From Couchioplanes azureus (GTDB lineage: Bacteria; Actinomycetota; Actinomycetes; Mycobacteriales; Micromonosporaceae): DNA of 64,000 bases. The stretch's first letter is position 1, and every line of letters starts with the position of its first letter. Shown one piece after another: positions 16,912-24,575 of this stretch. The stretch covers positions 1-64,000 of the forward strand of contig NZ_BMQY01000005.1 of assembly GCF_014648355.1 (NCBI RefSeq), read 5' to 3'. Under the pieces are notes generated by a model, which searched no databases, had not been told where the DNA came from, and worked only from the letters and a program-made list of their open reading frames with translations. The translations under genes and the position numbers were made by a program.

Positions 16912-17055
16912 AGGCCCGGCACCGCCCGGAAGCGAGGCCCGGCACCGCCCGGAAGCGAGGCCCGACACCGCCCGGAAGCGAGGCCCGACACCGCCCGGAA
17001 GCGAGGCCCGGCACCGCCCGGAAGCGAGGCCCGGCACCGCCCGGAAGCGAGGCGG
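16912..17055. repeat. 23-bp minisatellite, six copies
   Basis: The unit CCGGCACCGCCCGGAAGCGA plus GGC repeats with an exact 23-base period (GGAAGCGAGG at 16928, 16951, 16974 and so on). Two copies carry a single G-to-A change, and a degenerate copy precedes the array. The period is not a multiple of three and no spacers separate the units, so it is neither coding nor a CRISPR array. Confidence 0.9.
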
Positions 17056-17124
17056 GCACCGGCCCGGTCCGCCGCCGAACGCGCGGCGTCGTCGTATCCC
17101 GTGGGCCGGCGGCTGGTCAGGATC

Positions 17125-18858
17125 TCACCGGCAGCGCGCCAGATGGGCGAGCATCGCCTGGTTCGCCTCCCAGCCGTCCGGGAACTTCACCGGGACTCCG
17201 AGATGCACCGGCTCGGTGGACGGGTGCGCGTCCAGCAGCTCGGCGATGCCGGCCCGCGCCACCACTACGCAGGCGTGCCGGTGCCGGGAGGTGAGCACAC
17301 ACAACCGCCCCGACTCCAGGTGGAAGGCGGTCGCGTCCTGGCGGCCGGAGAGCGGGTGGAGCACGACGGTCAGGTCGTACTCGCGGCCCTGGAGCCTGTT
17401 CGCCGTGTCCACGGTGATGCCGGCCGCCTCCGGCGGGAGAAAGGAACGGATGGCGGCGACCTGATCGCGGTGCGCCGCCCCGATGGCGATGCGCTCCGCG
17501 GTGAGCGGGCTCGTCCCCGCCTCGGAGACGGTGACCCCGCCGCGCGAGAGGGCGCGCGCGGCCAGCGCGGCGCAGGCCGCGGCCGCCTCGGCATCCGTGC
17601 GGACGGTGAAGCGCGCCGGAAGCTCGTGCAAACCCCATCCCGTCGCCGCCGCCGTGTCCAGCACCTCGTCGATCGCCGACGCCGAGCCACCCGCTGCCGC
17701 GAACACCGAGCCACCCAACCCCGCGAGCCCCGAGCCACCCACCGTTGCCAACCCCGAACCACCCACCGCCGGCCCCGAGCCACCCGCTGGCGCGAGCCCC
17801 GAACCACCCACCGCCGGCCCCGAGCCACCCGCCGGCGCGAGCCCCGAACCACTCAGCGATCCCCTCGCCGCCGAGCCTGGTCTTGCGCGCCCGGGGTCGG
17901 TGAAGGTGAGGACCCGGTCGGTCGCTTCTGTGCCGGCGCGGAAGCCGGTGAAGGGATAGAAGGCCTCGGCGACCACGGGCGCCGCGGACGCCGGGAGGCG
18001 CCACGACACGGGCAGACGATGCACCGGCAGCTCGGGGTTGTGCCGCAGCAGGACGGCCACGGCGCTCTGCATCGGGTCCCAGGACAGGCCGGTCCAGCGG
18101 TCGACCTCCACCGTGGAGAAGGGGTCGAGCTGACCCGGGTCCCCCACGAACAGCGCGCGTTCGAAGCGGGACGCCACGCGGAGCAGCGCGTCGGACCGCA
18201 TCTGGTAGGCCTCGTCCACGATGGCCCACGGCCACGTGCCGTCGGTGACCGTCGCCCACTTCGCGGCGGTGCCGATGACCACCGGCGGCGCGCCGAGATC
18301 GGCGACCTTGGGGGCGACCCGGCACGACGGATGCGCACGGACCCGCTCGGTCGCGACGTAGTCGACCGCCGACAGCCGCCCCACGGTCAGCTCCGGCGAC
18401 GCGGCCCCGAGCCGGGCGATGAGGTCGTCCACCTGCTCGTTCGTCTGCGCCACGATCATCAGCGGCGCGCCCGTCGCGGCGAGCACGCCGGCGGCCTTGA
18501 CCACCAGGGTGCTCTTGCCCGCGCCGGGTGGGGAGTCGACGACGACACCGCGATGCGGCGAGGTGGCGAGGTCGTGCAGCACGGCGTCGACGACCCGGGC
18601 CGCCTCGGCGGCGGGGCTCTCCGGCGGCGAGGCCGGGACCGCCCGTGCGGCCACGGTCGATGGTGAGCTCAGGATCGACGGCGAACTCACGGCCGGCGGT
18701 GAGCTCACGGCCGGCGGTGAGCTCACGGCCGGCGGCGAGCTCGCGGCCGGCGGCGGGGTCAGGGTCGACGGTGAGTTCACGGTCGGCGGCGAGGTCAGGG
18801 TCGACGGTGAGCCCAGGGTGGGCGTCGACGTCGAGGCCGGCGGTGGTGTCGCGGTCAC
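17125..18858 (-). CDS. SF1 (UPF1-like) AAA helicase/ATPase with low-complexity insertions
   Basis: A 577-residue SF1 superfamily protein. Residues 1-80 are a Ser/Pro repeat tail (SSPPAV units). Motif I is SPPGAGKST (about 109-117). IVAQTNEQVDDLIARLG follows, motif II is AIVDEAYQM (about 207), motif III FVGDPGQLDPF, motif V DTANRLQGREYDLTVVLHPLS and motif VI LTSRHRHACVVVAR. A Gly/Ser-rich insert of about 65 residues (GGSGLAP/GGSGPAVG repeats, about 326-390) interrupts the second RecA domain. The start is taken as the GTG at 18858; the GTG at 18867 is in frame. It is divergent from the beta-family gene, with 114 bases between them that include a palindrome. A nucleic-acid translocase acting with those neighbours is plausible. 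Confidence 0.82.
   Translation of the reverse strand: MTATPPPASTSTPTLGSPSTLTSPPTVNSPSTLTPPPAASSPPAVSSPPAVSSPPAVSSPSILSSPSTVAARAVPASPPESPAAEAARVVDAVLHDLATSPHRGVVVDSPPGAGKSTLVVKAAGVLAATGAPLMIVAQTNEQVDDLIARLGAASPELTVGRLSAVDYVATERVRAHPSCRVAPKVADLGAPPVVIGTAAKWATVTDGTWPWAIVDEAYQMRSDALLRVASRFERALFVGDPGQLDPFSTVEVDRWTGLSWDPMQSAVAVLLRHNPELPVHRLPVSWRLPASAAPVVAEAFYPFTGFRAGTEATDRVLTFTDPGRARPGSAARGSLSGSGLAPAGGSGPAVGGSGLAPAGGSGPAVGGSGLATVGGSGLAGLGGSVFAAAGGSASAIDEVLDTAAATGWGLHELPARFTVRTDAEAAAACAALAARALSRGGVTVSEAGTSPLTAERIAIGAAHRDQVAAIRSFLPPEAAGITVDTANRLQGREYDLTVVLHPLSGRQDATAFHLESGRLCVLTSRHRHACVVVARAGIAELLDAHPSTEPVHLGVPVKFPDGWEANQAMLAHLARCR
17689..17880. repeat. Gly/Ser-coding minisatellite within the helicase gene
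   Basis: Imperfect repeats built on GAGCCACCCACC and GCGAGCCCCGAA-type blocks encode GGSGxAxxG units on the minus strand. They fall between the conserved helicase motifs, which stay in frame on both sides. Confidence 0.8.
18658..18840. repeat. Ser/Pro-coding repeats at the 5' end of the helicase gene
   Basis: An 18-base unit (GGCGGTGAGCTCACGGCC) recurs three to four times with drift on either side. On the minus strand it encodes SSPPAV hexapeptides in the disordered N-terminal tail. Confidence 0.8.
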
Positions 18859-18904
18859 GGCGACCACCGTATCGCCGGGGTCCGACACAATCCGCCAGGC
18901 GCAA

Positions 18905-18918
18905 ACTTCACCTGAAGT
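18905..18918. promoter_or_regulatory. Palindrome in the helicase / beta-family divergent promoter region
   Basis: ACTTCA-CC-TGAAGT is a perfect 14-base dyad. It lies about 47 bases from the helicase start and 55 bases from the beta-family start, so a single regulator could act on both genes. No regulator gene is next to it. Confidence 0.35.
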
Positions 18919-18972
18919 GAGGAACCGATCGTGCATCGGCCCGGCCGGGCGAGATGCCGCTACTTTGAGTGA

Positions 18973-20007
18973 ATGACCGTATTCACGGGGCCCGAGGCCG
19001 CGGAGGACGGTGTGTACCGCCCGATCCTGCGTCCCCGCCGCGGCGAGCTCGCCGCCCTGCACCACCTCGACGCGGCTGCCGCCCGCCGGGTCACCCCCAT
19101 CATCGAGGCCGCGCCCTCCGAGAGGCTGCTCCCGCTGGTCCGCCAGCTTCCGCCACGCACCGGCGCGATCGCCGTGGACCTCGGCGCCGTGCCGGACCCG
19201 GAGGACCCGCTCGTCTCCCCGCCACTCGACCTCGCCGAGGACCTGGTGGCGCTCGGGGTGGCGATGCTTCCGGTGCTCCGGGCGTACGACAGCCGTCGCC
19301 GCCTGGTGGAGAACGGCCTGGCCGCTCGGATGCACCTGATGCGGGCGGTCCTGCGGCTTCAGCCGCATGTCGACGTGCGCAACGCGGCCGAGGCGACCGC
19401 GACCACCGACCGGCTGCTGGCCGGGGCGGGGCTGGAGGCCGAGCGGGTGGATCTGCTCATCGATCTCGCCGAGACGGCCTGCACCGCGCACGCCGAGCGC
19501 TTCGAGGAACGCGCCCGCCACGTCCTGCGCTGGGCCCGGGCGACGCCGTGGCGGTCGGTCACCGTCGCGGCCGGCGCCATGCCGCCCAACCTGGACGACC
19601 TGCCCACCGACGAACCGGTCACGGTCGGCCGCCTCGACGCCCGGATGTGGGCCCGGCTCTGCGAGCCGGGCGTCGGCTATGCGGACTACGGAGTGACGTC
19701 TCCGGTACGCCGCAACGGCATCAACCACCGCCAGCTCCCCACGCTGCGCTACACAGCGGAGCGTGACTGGTGGATCTACCGCTGGGCCCGGCGCGGCGGC
19801 CGCAGTGACGACCGCTGCCACGACCTGTGCCGCACCCTGGTCCAATCGCCGCACTGGCCGGCGTCGGGAGCCCGCTTCTCGTGGGGCGACGCGGAGATCG
19901 CCCGCCGAGCCCGTAGCGCCCGCGGCGGCGGAAGCCCGGCAAGCTGGATGGCGTGGAGCACGTCCCATCACATCGCCCACGTCCTCGCCTCGCTGTCCCG
20001 CCTTTAG
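18973..20007 (+). CDS. Beta family protein (phage T4 beta-protein-like)
   Basis: A 344-residue protein matching the bacterial 'beta protein' family. The N-terminal hallmark VYRPILRPRRGELAALHHLDAAAARRVTPIIEAAPSER is followed by TGAIAVDLGAV, then the ALGVAMLPVLRAYDS strand. A later part reads VDLLIDLAETA and GYADYGVTSPVRR, and the tail is DWWIYRWARRG with AHVLASL. The pattern suggests a TIM-barrel-like fold with strands ending in PIIE, DLG, PVLR and LLIDL. The biochemical function of the family is not established; bacterial members are often found near nucleases and phage-related genes. Start ATG at 18973. It is divergent from the SF1 helicase and followed 76 bases later by a PrimPol gene on the same strand. 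Confidence 0.8.
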   Translation: MTVFTGPEAAEDGVYRPILRPRRGELAALHHLDAAAARRVTPIIEAAPSERLLPLVRQLPPRTGAIAVDLGAVPDPEDPLVSPPLDLAEDLVALGVAMLPVLRAYDSRRRLVENGLAARMHLMRAVLRLQPHVDVRNAAEATATTDRLLAGAGLEAERVDLLIDLAETACTAHAERFEERARHVLRWARATPWRSVTVAAGAMPPNLDDLPTDEPVTVGRLDARMWARLCEPGVGYADYGVTSPVRRNGINHRQLPTLRYTAERDWWIYRWARRGGRSDDRCHDLCRTLVQSPHWPASGARFSWGDAEIARRARSARGGGSPASWMAWSTSHHIAHVLASLSRL

Positions 20008-20083
20008 CGCCCCACCGCGTCCCGGCCCCGCTGTTCGACCTTGAACGGCACATTCAGAGCAGTGCAGTAGTACATTTGTTCGA

Positions 20084-21061
20084 GTGATGCTCGATGCCGC
20101 ACTCGCGTACGCCCGGCACGGGATTCCGGTCCTGCCGGTCCACTCGCCCGCGCCCGACGGTTCCTGCTCGTGCGGCCGCGCCCGATGCGACCGGCCGGGG
20201 AAGCACCCCCGGCTCCGGCACGGGCTGACCGAGGCCAGCGTCGACCCCCACCGGATCGCGCAGTGGTGGTCCCGCTGGCCGGACGCGAACGTCGGGCTCC
20301 ACACGGGAATCGTCATGGACGTCGCCGACGTCGACTCGGCGGAGGGCTGGCATGCCCTGCGCCACCTGCTCGGCGGCGAACTGCCGGCGGGCCCGCAGGT
20401 GCGCACCGGCGGTGGTGGGTGGCACTTCTGGTTCCGGCCGGCCGATTTCGGCAACCGGGTCCATCTGCTGCCGGGCGTCGACTGGCGCGGGCGCGGCGGT
20501 TACGTGATAGCTCCCCCGTCCCGGCACGCCAGAGGCACCTTCTACTACTGGGTGGTGCGCCCGGGACCCGAGCCGCCGGCGGCGCCCGACGCCCTGCGCG
20601 AGCTCATCGCCGGACCGGATCCGCCGGCCGGGGCGGATGCACCCCTCGCCGACCTGACGATGATCACCCATCCGGGCCGGTATGCGGCGGCGGCCCTGGA
20701 GGCGGAGACCCATCGGGTCGCGTACGCCGCGGTCGGCACCCGCAACGACACGCTGAACAGGGCTGCCTTCGCACTCGGCCGCCTCGTCGGCGCCGGGATG
20801 CTGGACGTGGCGACGGTGACGCGCGAGCTCCGGGCGGCCGGGGCCTGGGCGGGACTCGGCCGCGACGAGACCGTCCGCACCATCCGGTCCGGACTGGACG
20901 CCGGCCGGCGTTCCCCACGAACACCGGCTGGCACACCCCTACGAACACCACCGGGCACTCCCCCACGAACACCACCCGGCGCTCCCCCACGAACACCACC
21001 CGGCGCTCCCCCACGGACGGCAGTCGACGATCCCCCGGGCACCGGTCGGTGGCCCCCGTGA
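20084..21061 (+). CDS. Bifunctional DNA primase/polymerase (PrimPol) domain protein
   Basis: A 325-residue AEP-superfamily protein. AALAYARHGIPVLPVH opens the PrimPol domain. A CSCGRARCDRPGKHPR zinc-finger-like segment follows, then HRIAQWWSRWPDANVGLHTG, the metal-binding region MDVADVDSAEG, the substrate loop GGGGWHFWF and RGRGGYVIAPPS. After residue 185 a helical domain (GTRNDTLNRAAFALGRLVGAG) resembles the PriCT-like part of such proteins. The last 50 residues are PPRTPPGA repeats. There is no helicase domain, so it is not a full replicative protein. Priming, gap filling or defence are possible roles. The GTG at 20084 and the ATG at 20087 are adjacent start options, without a clear ribosome site. 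Confidence 0.8.
   Translation: MMLDAALAYARHGIPVLPVHSPAPDGSCSCGRARCDRPGKHPRLRHGLTEASVDPHRIAQWWSRWPDANVGLHTGIVMDVADVDSAEGWHALRHLLGGELPAGPQVRTGGGGWHFWFRPADFGNRVHLLPGVDWRGRGGYVIAPPSRHARGTFYYWVVRPGPEPPAAPDALRELIAGPDPPAGADAPLADLTMITHPGRYAAAALEAETHRVAYAAVGTRNDTLNRAAFALGRLVGAGMLDVATVTRELRAAGAWAGLGRDETVRTIRSGLDAGRRSPRTPAGTPLRTPPGTPPRTPPGAPPRTPPGAPPRTAVDDPPGTGRWPP
20930..21035. repeat. 24-bp repeats at the 3' end of the PrimPol gene
   Basis: The unit CCCCACGAACACCACCCGGC plus GCTC recurs with little drift. It is in frame and encodes PPRTPPGA octapeptides in a disordered tail. Confidence 0.85.
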
Positions 21062-21129
21062 GCCTCGCCCGACGCCCATTGACCGGCATCGCTTGGCGTG
21101 ATCCTGGGGTGACGGCCAGGATAGTGAGC

Positions 21130-21798
21130 GTGACCGATGAACTGGCACCGAAGCCGTACGCCGTGGAGATCGCCGTTGCCGCCGCCCGGGACAGAGTGTG
21201 GGAAGCCGTCACCCAGCCGGCCGTGCTGCGCCGGTGGTTCGGGTGGGACTACGACGGGCTCGATGCCGAGATCCGCCACATCTTCGTGGACGAGGCGACG
21301 CTGCGCGCGCCCGAGCGGATGGGCTGGGCTGACGGGTCCTATCTGGAGGTCACCGGCGACGACGATCACGCCGTGGTGCGCGCGGTGCGGGAGGGCAGGC
21401 CGGCCGGAGATCCCGACCGGTACGACGCGATCGAGGAGGGCTGGAGTTCCTTCCTGATCCAGTTGCGCCACCTGCTGGAGGAGAAGCCGCAGGGCGCACG
21501 TCGCACGATCTACTTGACCGGTACGGCGACCGGCCGGCAGGTGCTCACGCTGATCGACGGTCCCGCGACCCGGGCGGGCCGCCGGGTCGCCTGGCGCGTC
21601 GACGGCGACGGCCACCTCGTCGTGATCGCCGGTCGCCAGGATCTCGGCTGCTCGGAGGCCGGGCACATGGAGATCGTCATCTCGACCTACGGACTGGACG
21701 ACGCGGCGTTCGACGTGGTGCTCAAGCGCTGGACCGACAGGTGGACGCCGCTCGCCGGTGAGGCACGGGTCACGACCGCGGCCGACCCGGCCCCCTGA
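21130..21798 (+). CDS. SRPBCC (AHSA1-type) domain protein
   Basis: A 222-residue protein beginning in the style of AHSA1/START proteins: YAVEIAVAAARDRVWEAVTQPAVLRRWFGWDYDGLDAEIRHIF, the helix-grip entry strand and helix. It continues with ADGSYLEVTGDDDHAVVRAVR and EEGWSSFLIQLRHLLEE. A second half (RRTIYLTGTATGRQVLTLIDG to GHMEIVISTYG) adds more beta structure. These proteins bind hydrophobic ligands or act as co-chaperone-like factors; no ligand can be inferred. The GTG at 21130 is chosen because AGGA lies 8 bases upstream; a GTG at 21124 is in frame. It shares the strand of the PrimPol gene but probably has an independent housekeeping role. Confidence 0.72.
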   Translation: MTDELAPKPYAVEIAVAAARDRVWEAVTQPAVLRRWFGWDYDGLDAEIRHIFVDEATLRAPERMGWADGSYLEVTGDDDHAVVRAVREGRPAGDPDRYDAIEEGWSSFLIQLRHLLEEKPQGARRTIYLTGTATGRQVLTLIDGPATRAGRRVAWRVDGDGHLVVIAGRQDLGCSEAGHMEIVISTYGLDDAAFDVVLKRWTDRWTPLAGEARVTTAADPAP

Positions 21799-21815
21799 CC
21801 ACCACGACACCGCGC

Positions 21816-21876
21816 TCCACGCGGCCACCGCCGTCCCACGCGGCCACTGCCCTCCCGCGCGGCCACTGCGCCCCAC
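21816..21876. repeat. Short imperfect tandem repeats between convergent genes
   Basis: About three copies of a 20-24 base unit around CACGCGGCCACTGCCCTCCC lie between the SRPBCC stop and the stop of the leftward operon. No open frame covers them. Confidence 0.6.
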
Positions 21877-21921
21877 GGTGCCACGGCGCCGTGGACCCCG
21901 AGCGTCGGGGGCCCTCGCGCC

Positions 21922-23427
21922 CTACTGATCCGGCAGCCGCGACGGCTCTCCGAACTCCTCGTCCGCAGGATCGCGCGGCGCCGGCGGCCCGCCATGCGTC
22001 CACGGCGTCTGGTCCGGTTCGGGAAAGGCACCGCCCGGACGGTAGGCCTCGCTGAGCGTGGTGAGCAGCAGCCGCTCCCCCACCTCCGGCACGCTGCCCG
22101 GCTCGGCGACCAGCTTGCGCCCCATCCCGCCGGACAACTCCAGCACCACCTCGGTCAGCTCCCCCTCGCCGCCGGAGGCACCCCCCGCGGCAGGGTTCAC
22201 CGAGATGACCGTCGCCTTCTGCGCGGGCCGTGCCGGCGAGGTCAGCACCGCGCCGGGCACCACCCGTACCGGCTCGGACGTGACCACCATGATGCGCGGG
22301 CGCAGCACCGGCCGCTTGCCGCTGTCGTCGACGCGGTCGGCCTTGGCCAGCGTGACCTCCCCGGCGAACGCCGCACCGGTGAGCCGGTGCTCCGCCATCA
22401 CCAGCGGGTCGTCGAAGGCGCGCTGGACGGCGTACCGGGCGGCCGCGTTCTCCAGGCGAGCCAAACGGGCGGCCGCGGCCACCGCGCCGTCGCGACGGGG
22501 CTGCGGCGGGCCTCCCTCGGCGAGATGCTGCACGAAGGACGAGTACGAGTCACGGTCGGCGTCCCAGCGGCCGGCGACCCGGGAGCCCGGCGGCAGCGTC
22601 CGCAGCAGGCGCAGCGCGCGCCACATGAGCGTCCAGGTCGGCAGCAGCTGGGCGCGCAGCACCTCGGACAGTTCCGCGACGTCCGGCTGGGCCGCCGACA
22701 GCAGCGGCGCCAGCACGTGGTTGTCGAAGGCCGGATCGGTCGCGGGGCCGGGGGGTGGCGTCACCGCCGGATCCTCGGCCGCCGCCGCGGCCTCGAAGAC
22801 GGTCCGTCCCGGCGGCGGGTCCAGCCAGGCCATCAGGGCGGCGAGCTGGGCGTCCTCGGCACTGCTCTGCCCGGTCACCCAGTGCGACGACAGCGCCTGT
22901 ACGCCGTTCAGCAGCAGCGACGAGCCCGGCACCTCGGCGGCGCCGGCGAAGAAGGTCAGCCACCGTCCCAGCAGGGGCACCGAGGCGGGCACCGCATACT
23001 CCCCCTCGACGCTGCGGAAACGGGTGGAACGCCCGAACAGCCGCAGGAAGTCGACGCCGCCGGGGTTGGGTACCCACAGCTGGGGCGCGTCGGTGAAGCG
23101 GTAGCGCACGTCCCGGCCGCGGTCCACCGGTACGGCCTCGGCGACGGCGGCGAAGGAGTCCACGTACGGCACGAGCACACCGGCGAGCCGCGCCGCGAAG
23201 CCGAACCGGTCGTCGGGGTTGCGCGGCTGGGCCACCACCAGCAGCTCGGGCTCGCCCTCCGCGGTGCCGACCATGGCGGCGAGGGGTGCGTTGGCCTCGC
23301 CCGCCATCGCGTACGGCACAAGCACCAGCGGGCGCTCGTGCAGGTGGAGATGGCGCACGGTGGCGATCGGCTGAGCCCGCCCGGCCGCGAATGCCTGCGC
23401 CCGGGCCAGGGCGGTCAGCGTGCTCAC
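21922..23427 (-). CDS. Unrecognised 501-residue protein, third gene of the nuclease operon
   Basis: No family was recognised. The start GTG at 23427 overlaps the stop of the nuclease gene by 4 bases (GTGA), so it is translationally coupled. The N-terminal 100 residues (RPLVLVPYAMAGEANAPLAAMVG, PELLVVAQPRNPDDRFGFAARLAGVLVPYVDS) look like an alpha/beta domain. The middle is helical. Residues about 390-470 (PRIMVVTSEPVRVVPGAVLTSPARPAQKATVISVNP, then LTEVVLELSGGMGRKL and VGERLLLTTLSE) look like a small beta-barrel, as in the accessory domains of SF1 helicases; this is inference. The C-terminus is Pro/Asp-rich. No catalytic motif was found, so it is more likely a partner or recognition subunit for the upstream nuclease. 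Confidence 0.65.
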   Translation of the reverse strand: MSTLTALARAQAFAAGRAQPIATVRHLHLHERPLVLVPYAMAGEANAPLAAMVGTAEGEPELLVVAQPRNPDDRFGFAARLAGVLVPYVDSFAAVAEAVPVDRGRDVRYRFTDAPQLWVPNPGGVDFLRLFGRSTRFRSVEGEYAVPASVPLLGRWLTFFAGAAEVPGSSLLLNGVQALSSHWVTGQSSAEDAQLAALMAWLDPPPGRTVFEAAAAAEDPAVTPPPGPATDPAFDNHVLAPLLSAAQPDVAELSEVLRAQLLPTWTLMWRALRLLRTLPPGSRVAGRWDADRDSYSSFVQHLAEGGPPQPRRDGAVAAAARLARLENAAARYAVQRAFDDPLVMAEHRLTGAAFAGEVTLAKADRVDDSGKRPVLRPRIMVVTSEPVRVVPGAVLTSPARPAQKATVISVNPAAGGASGGEGELTEVVLELSGGMGRKLVAEPGSVPEVGERLLLTTLSEAYRPGGAFPEPDQTPWTHGGPPAPRDPADEEFGEPSRLPDQ

Positions 23428-24575
23428 GAGTGCGCGTCCGGCCGGAGAGCCTCGGCGCGGAGCCGGGCGGCCGCCCGAAGCAGCGCCGCCGCCTCGCTCT
23501 GCTCCTCGGTCGGCGTGCGGGTGCCGGCCGCCAGCGCCAGCGCCTCCTCGACCGTGTCGACGCCGCCGAGCGCGTCCCGGACCGGCCGGCCCAGCGCGGC
23601 CGTGCTTCCCGAGGCCTCGTGCCGGCAGTAGAACGCCAGCTCGCACGCCGACAGGCACTCGGGCGCGTATCTCGCCTCGACCCGGCTCAGCGCGGCGGTC
23701 AGCTCCTCGACCGGCAGGGACGTGTCGAAGGTGACGTTCGCCGGCAGGGAGGCGGCCAGGTCGGCCGCCGAGGTGAGCCGGGTCAGCTGGCGGGTGAGCG
23801 TGGACAGCTGCTTGCGCACGTCGACCAGCGCGGCGGTGGGCCGCAGCGAGAAGTCGCGGGGACAGACCAGTACCGCCTCGTGGCTGACCAGTGCGGGGTC
23901 GTGGCCGAGGTCGGCGAGCAGGCGGCGCAGGGCGAGCACGTACACGGCGGCCTGTACGGCGGCGGCCGACACCTTGGCGCTGTCCGCCTGGCCGTCGACG
24001 ATGGCGAAGGACTTGATCTCGACGACGTGCAGGCGGCCGCCGGCCTGGAAGGCGATGAGGTCCGGCTCCAGGAAGACCTGCCGGCCGGCCACCTCGAGGG
24101 TCAGCAGCGGGTGGTCGATCAGCGCGGCACCGGCGGCGGCAGCGAGCAGTTCCCGGGTACGCCCGTGCCGGGCTCCCAGCGTAGCGTCGTCGTCCTCGCC
24201 GAGATCCTCGTAGGAAACGGCCGGGGAGCCGGCGGAGACGATGTCGTCCGGCGACGCCGCTGCCTCCGGGAGGTGGAGCACCTCTCGCAACACCGACAAC
24301 AGCAGCGCGCAGTCGTCCTTCTTGAGCATCGCCTCGAAGCCGTTGCCGCGGGCGAGCGCGAACCGGGACTGTCCGAAGTTGCCCGGGAAACCGATGCGCT
24401 CGGCCAGCCGCGGCTTGTCGACGCCGGCGGCGTCGAGGACGGCGCGCCGCGAGCACCCCGGGTTGGCGGTGAGCGCGGCGATCGTCCGGGCGTTGTGCCG
24501 CTTGGCGGGCACGCCGCCGCGCAGCCGGTCAAGCGCGGCCGCGTCCCCGCGCGGCCGGTCGACCGCCTTGGTCAC
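23424..24575 (-). CDS. RecB/Cas4-like PD-(D/E)XK nuclease with four-cysteine (Fe-S type) cluster
   Basis: A 383-residue protein. Residues about 25-100 form a conserved N-terminal domain (RHNARTIAALTANPGCSRR, then RIGFPGNFGQSRFALARGNGFE). The nuclease core has Asp172 (FLEPDLIAF), the E-x-K pair Glu186/Lys188 (VVEIKSF) and a QxxxY motif (Gln208, Tyr212). Cys41 plus Cys307, Cys311 and Cys317 (PECLSACELAFYC) match the one-plus-three arrangement that holds a 4Fe-4S cluster in Cas4 and AddB nucleases. An intact metal-dependent DNase with a structural Fe-S cluster is predicted. The GTG at 24575 overlaps the previous stop by 4 bases. No cas1 or cas2 gene is nearby, so a CRISPR role is unlikely. Confidence 0.78.
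   Translation of the reverse strand: MTKAVDRPRGDAAALDRLRGGVPAKRHNARTIAALTANPGCSRRAVLDAAGVDKPRLAERIGFPGNFGQSRFALARGNGFEAMLKKDDCALLLSVLREVLHLPEAAASPDDIVSAGSPAVSYEDLGEDDDATLGARHGRTRELLAAAAGAALIDHPLLTLEVAGRQVFLEPDLIAFQAGGRLHVVEIKSFAIVDGQADSAKVSAAAVQAAVYVLALRRLLADLGHDPALVSHEAVLVCPRDFSLRPTAALVDVRKQLSTLTRQLTRLTSAADLAASLPANVTFDTSLPVEELTAALSRVEARYAPECLSACELAFYCRHEASGSTAALGRPVRDALGGVDTVEEALALAAGTRTPTEEQSEAAALLRAAARLRAEALRPDAHS

Larger units (their letters stand above)
16546..17124. other. Long intergenic region with an inverted repeat and a 23-bp minisatellite
   Basis: A 579-base stretch with no convincing gene. The first 350 bases are clearly less GC-rich than the surrounding genes and include a 16-bp perfect inverted repeat. 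The following 145 bases hold six copies of a 23-bp tandem repeat. The leftward helicase gene ends at 17125, so the repeats may lie in its 3' untranslated region. Confidence 0.6.

Noticed and set aside
16912..17055. Repeat array resembling a CRISPR
   Set aside because: The 23-bp units are contiguous with no spacers between them and there are no cas genes; it is a tandem minisatellite.
20084..21061. Replication initiation gene of an integrated plasmid
   Set aside because: Only a PrimPol domain and a small helical part are present; there is no helicase, integrase, excisionase, attachment site or transfer gene nearby.
23424..24575. Cas4 of a CRISPR system
   Set aside because: The motifs fit Cas4-like nucleases, but there is no repeat array and no cas1 or cas2 in the window, and the N-terminal domain differs.
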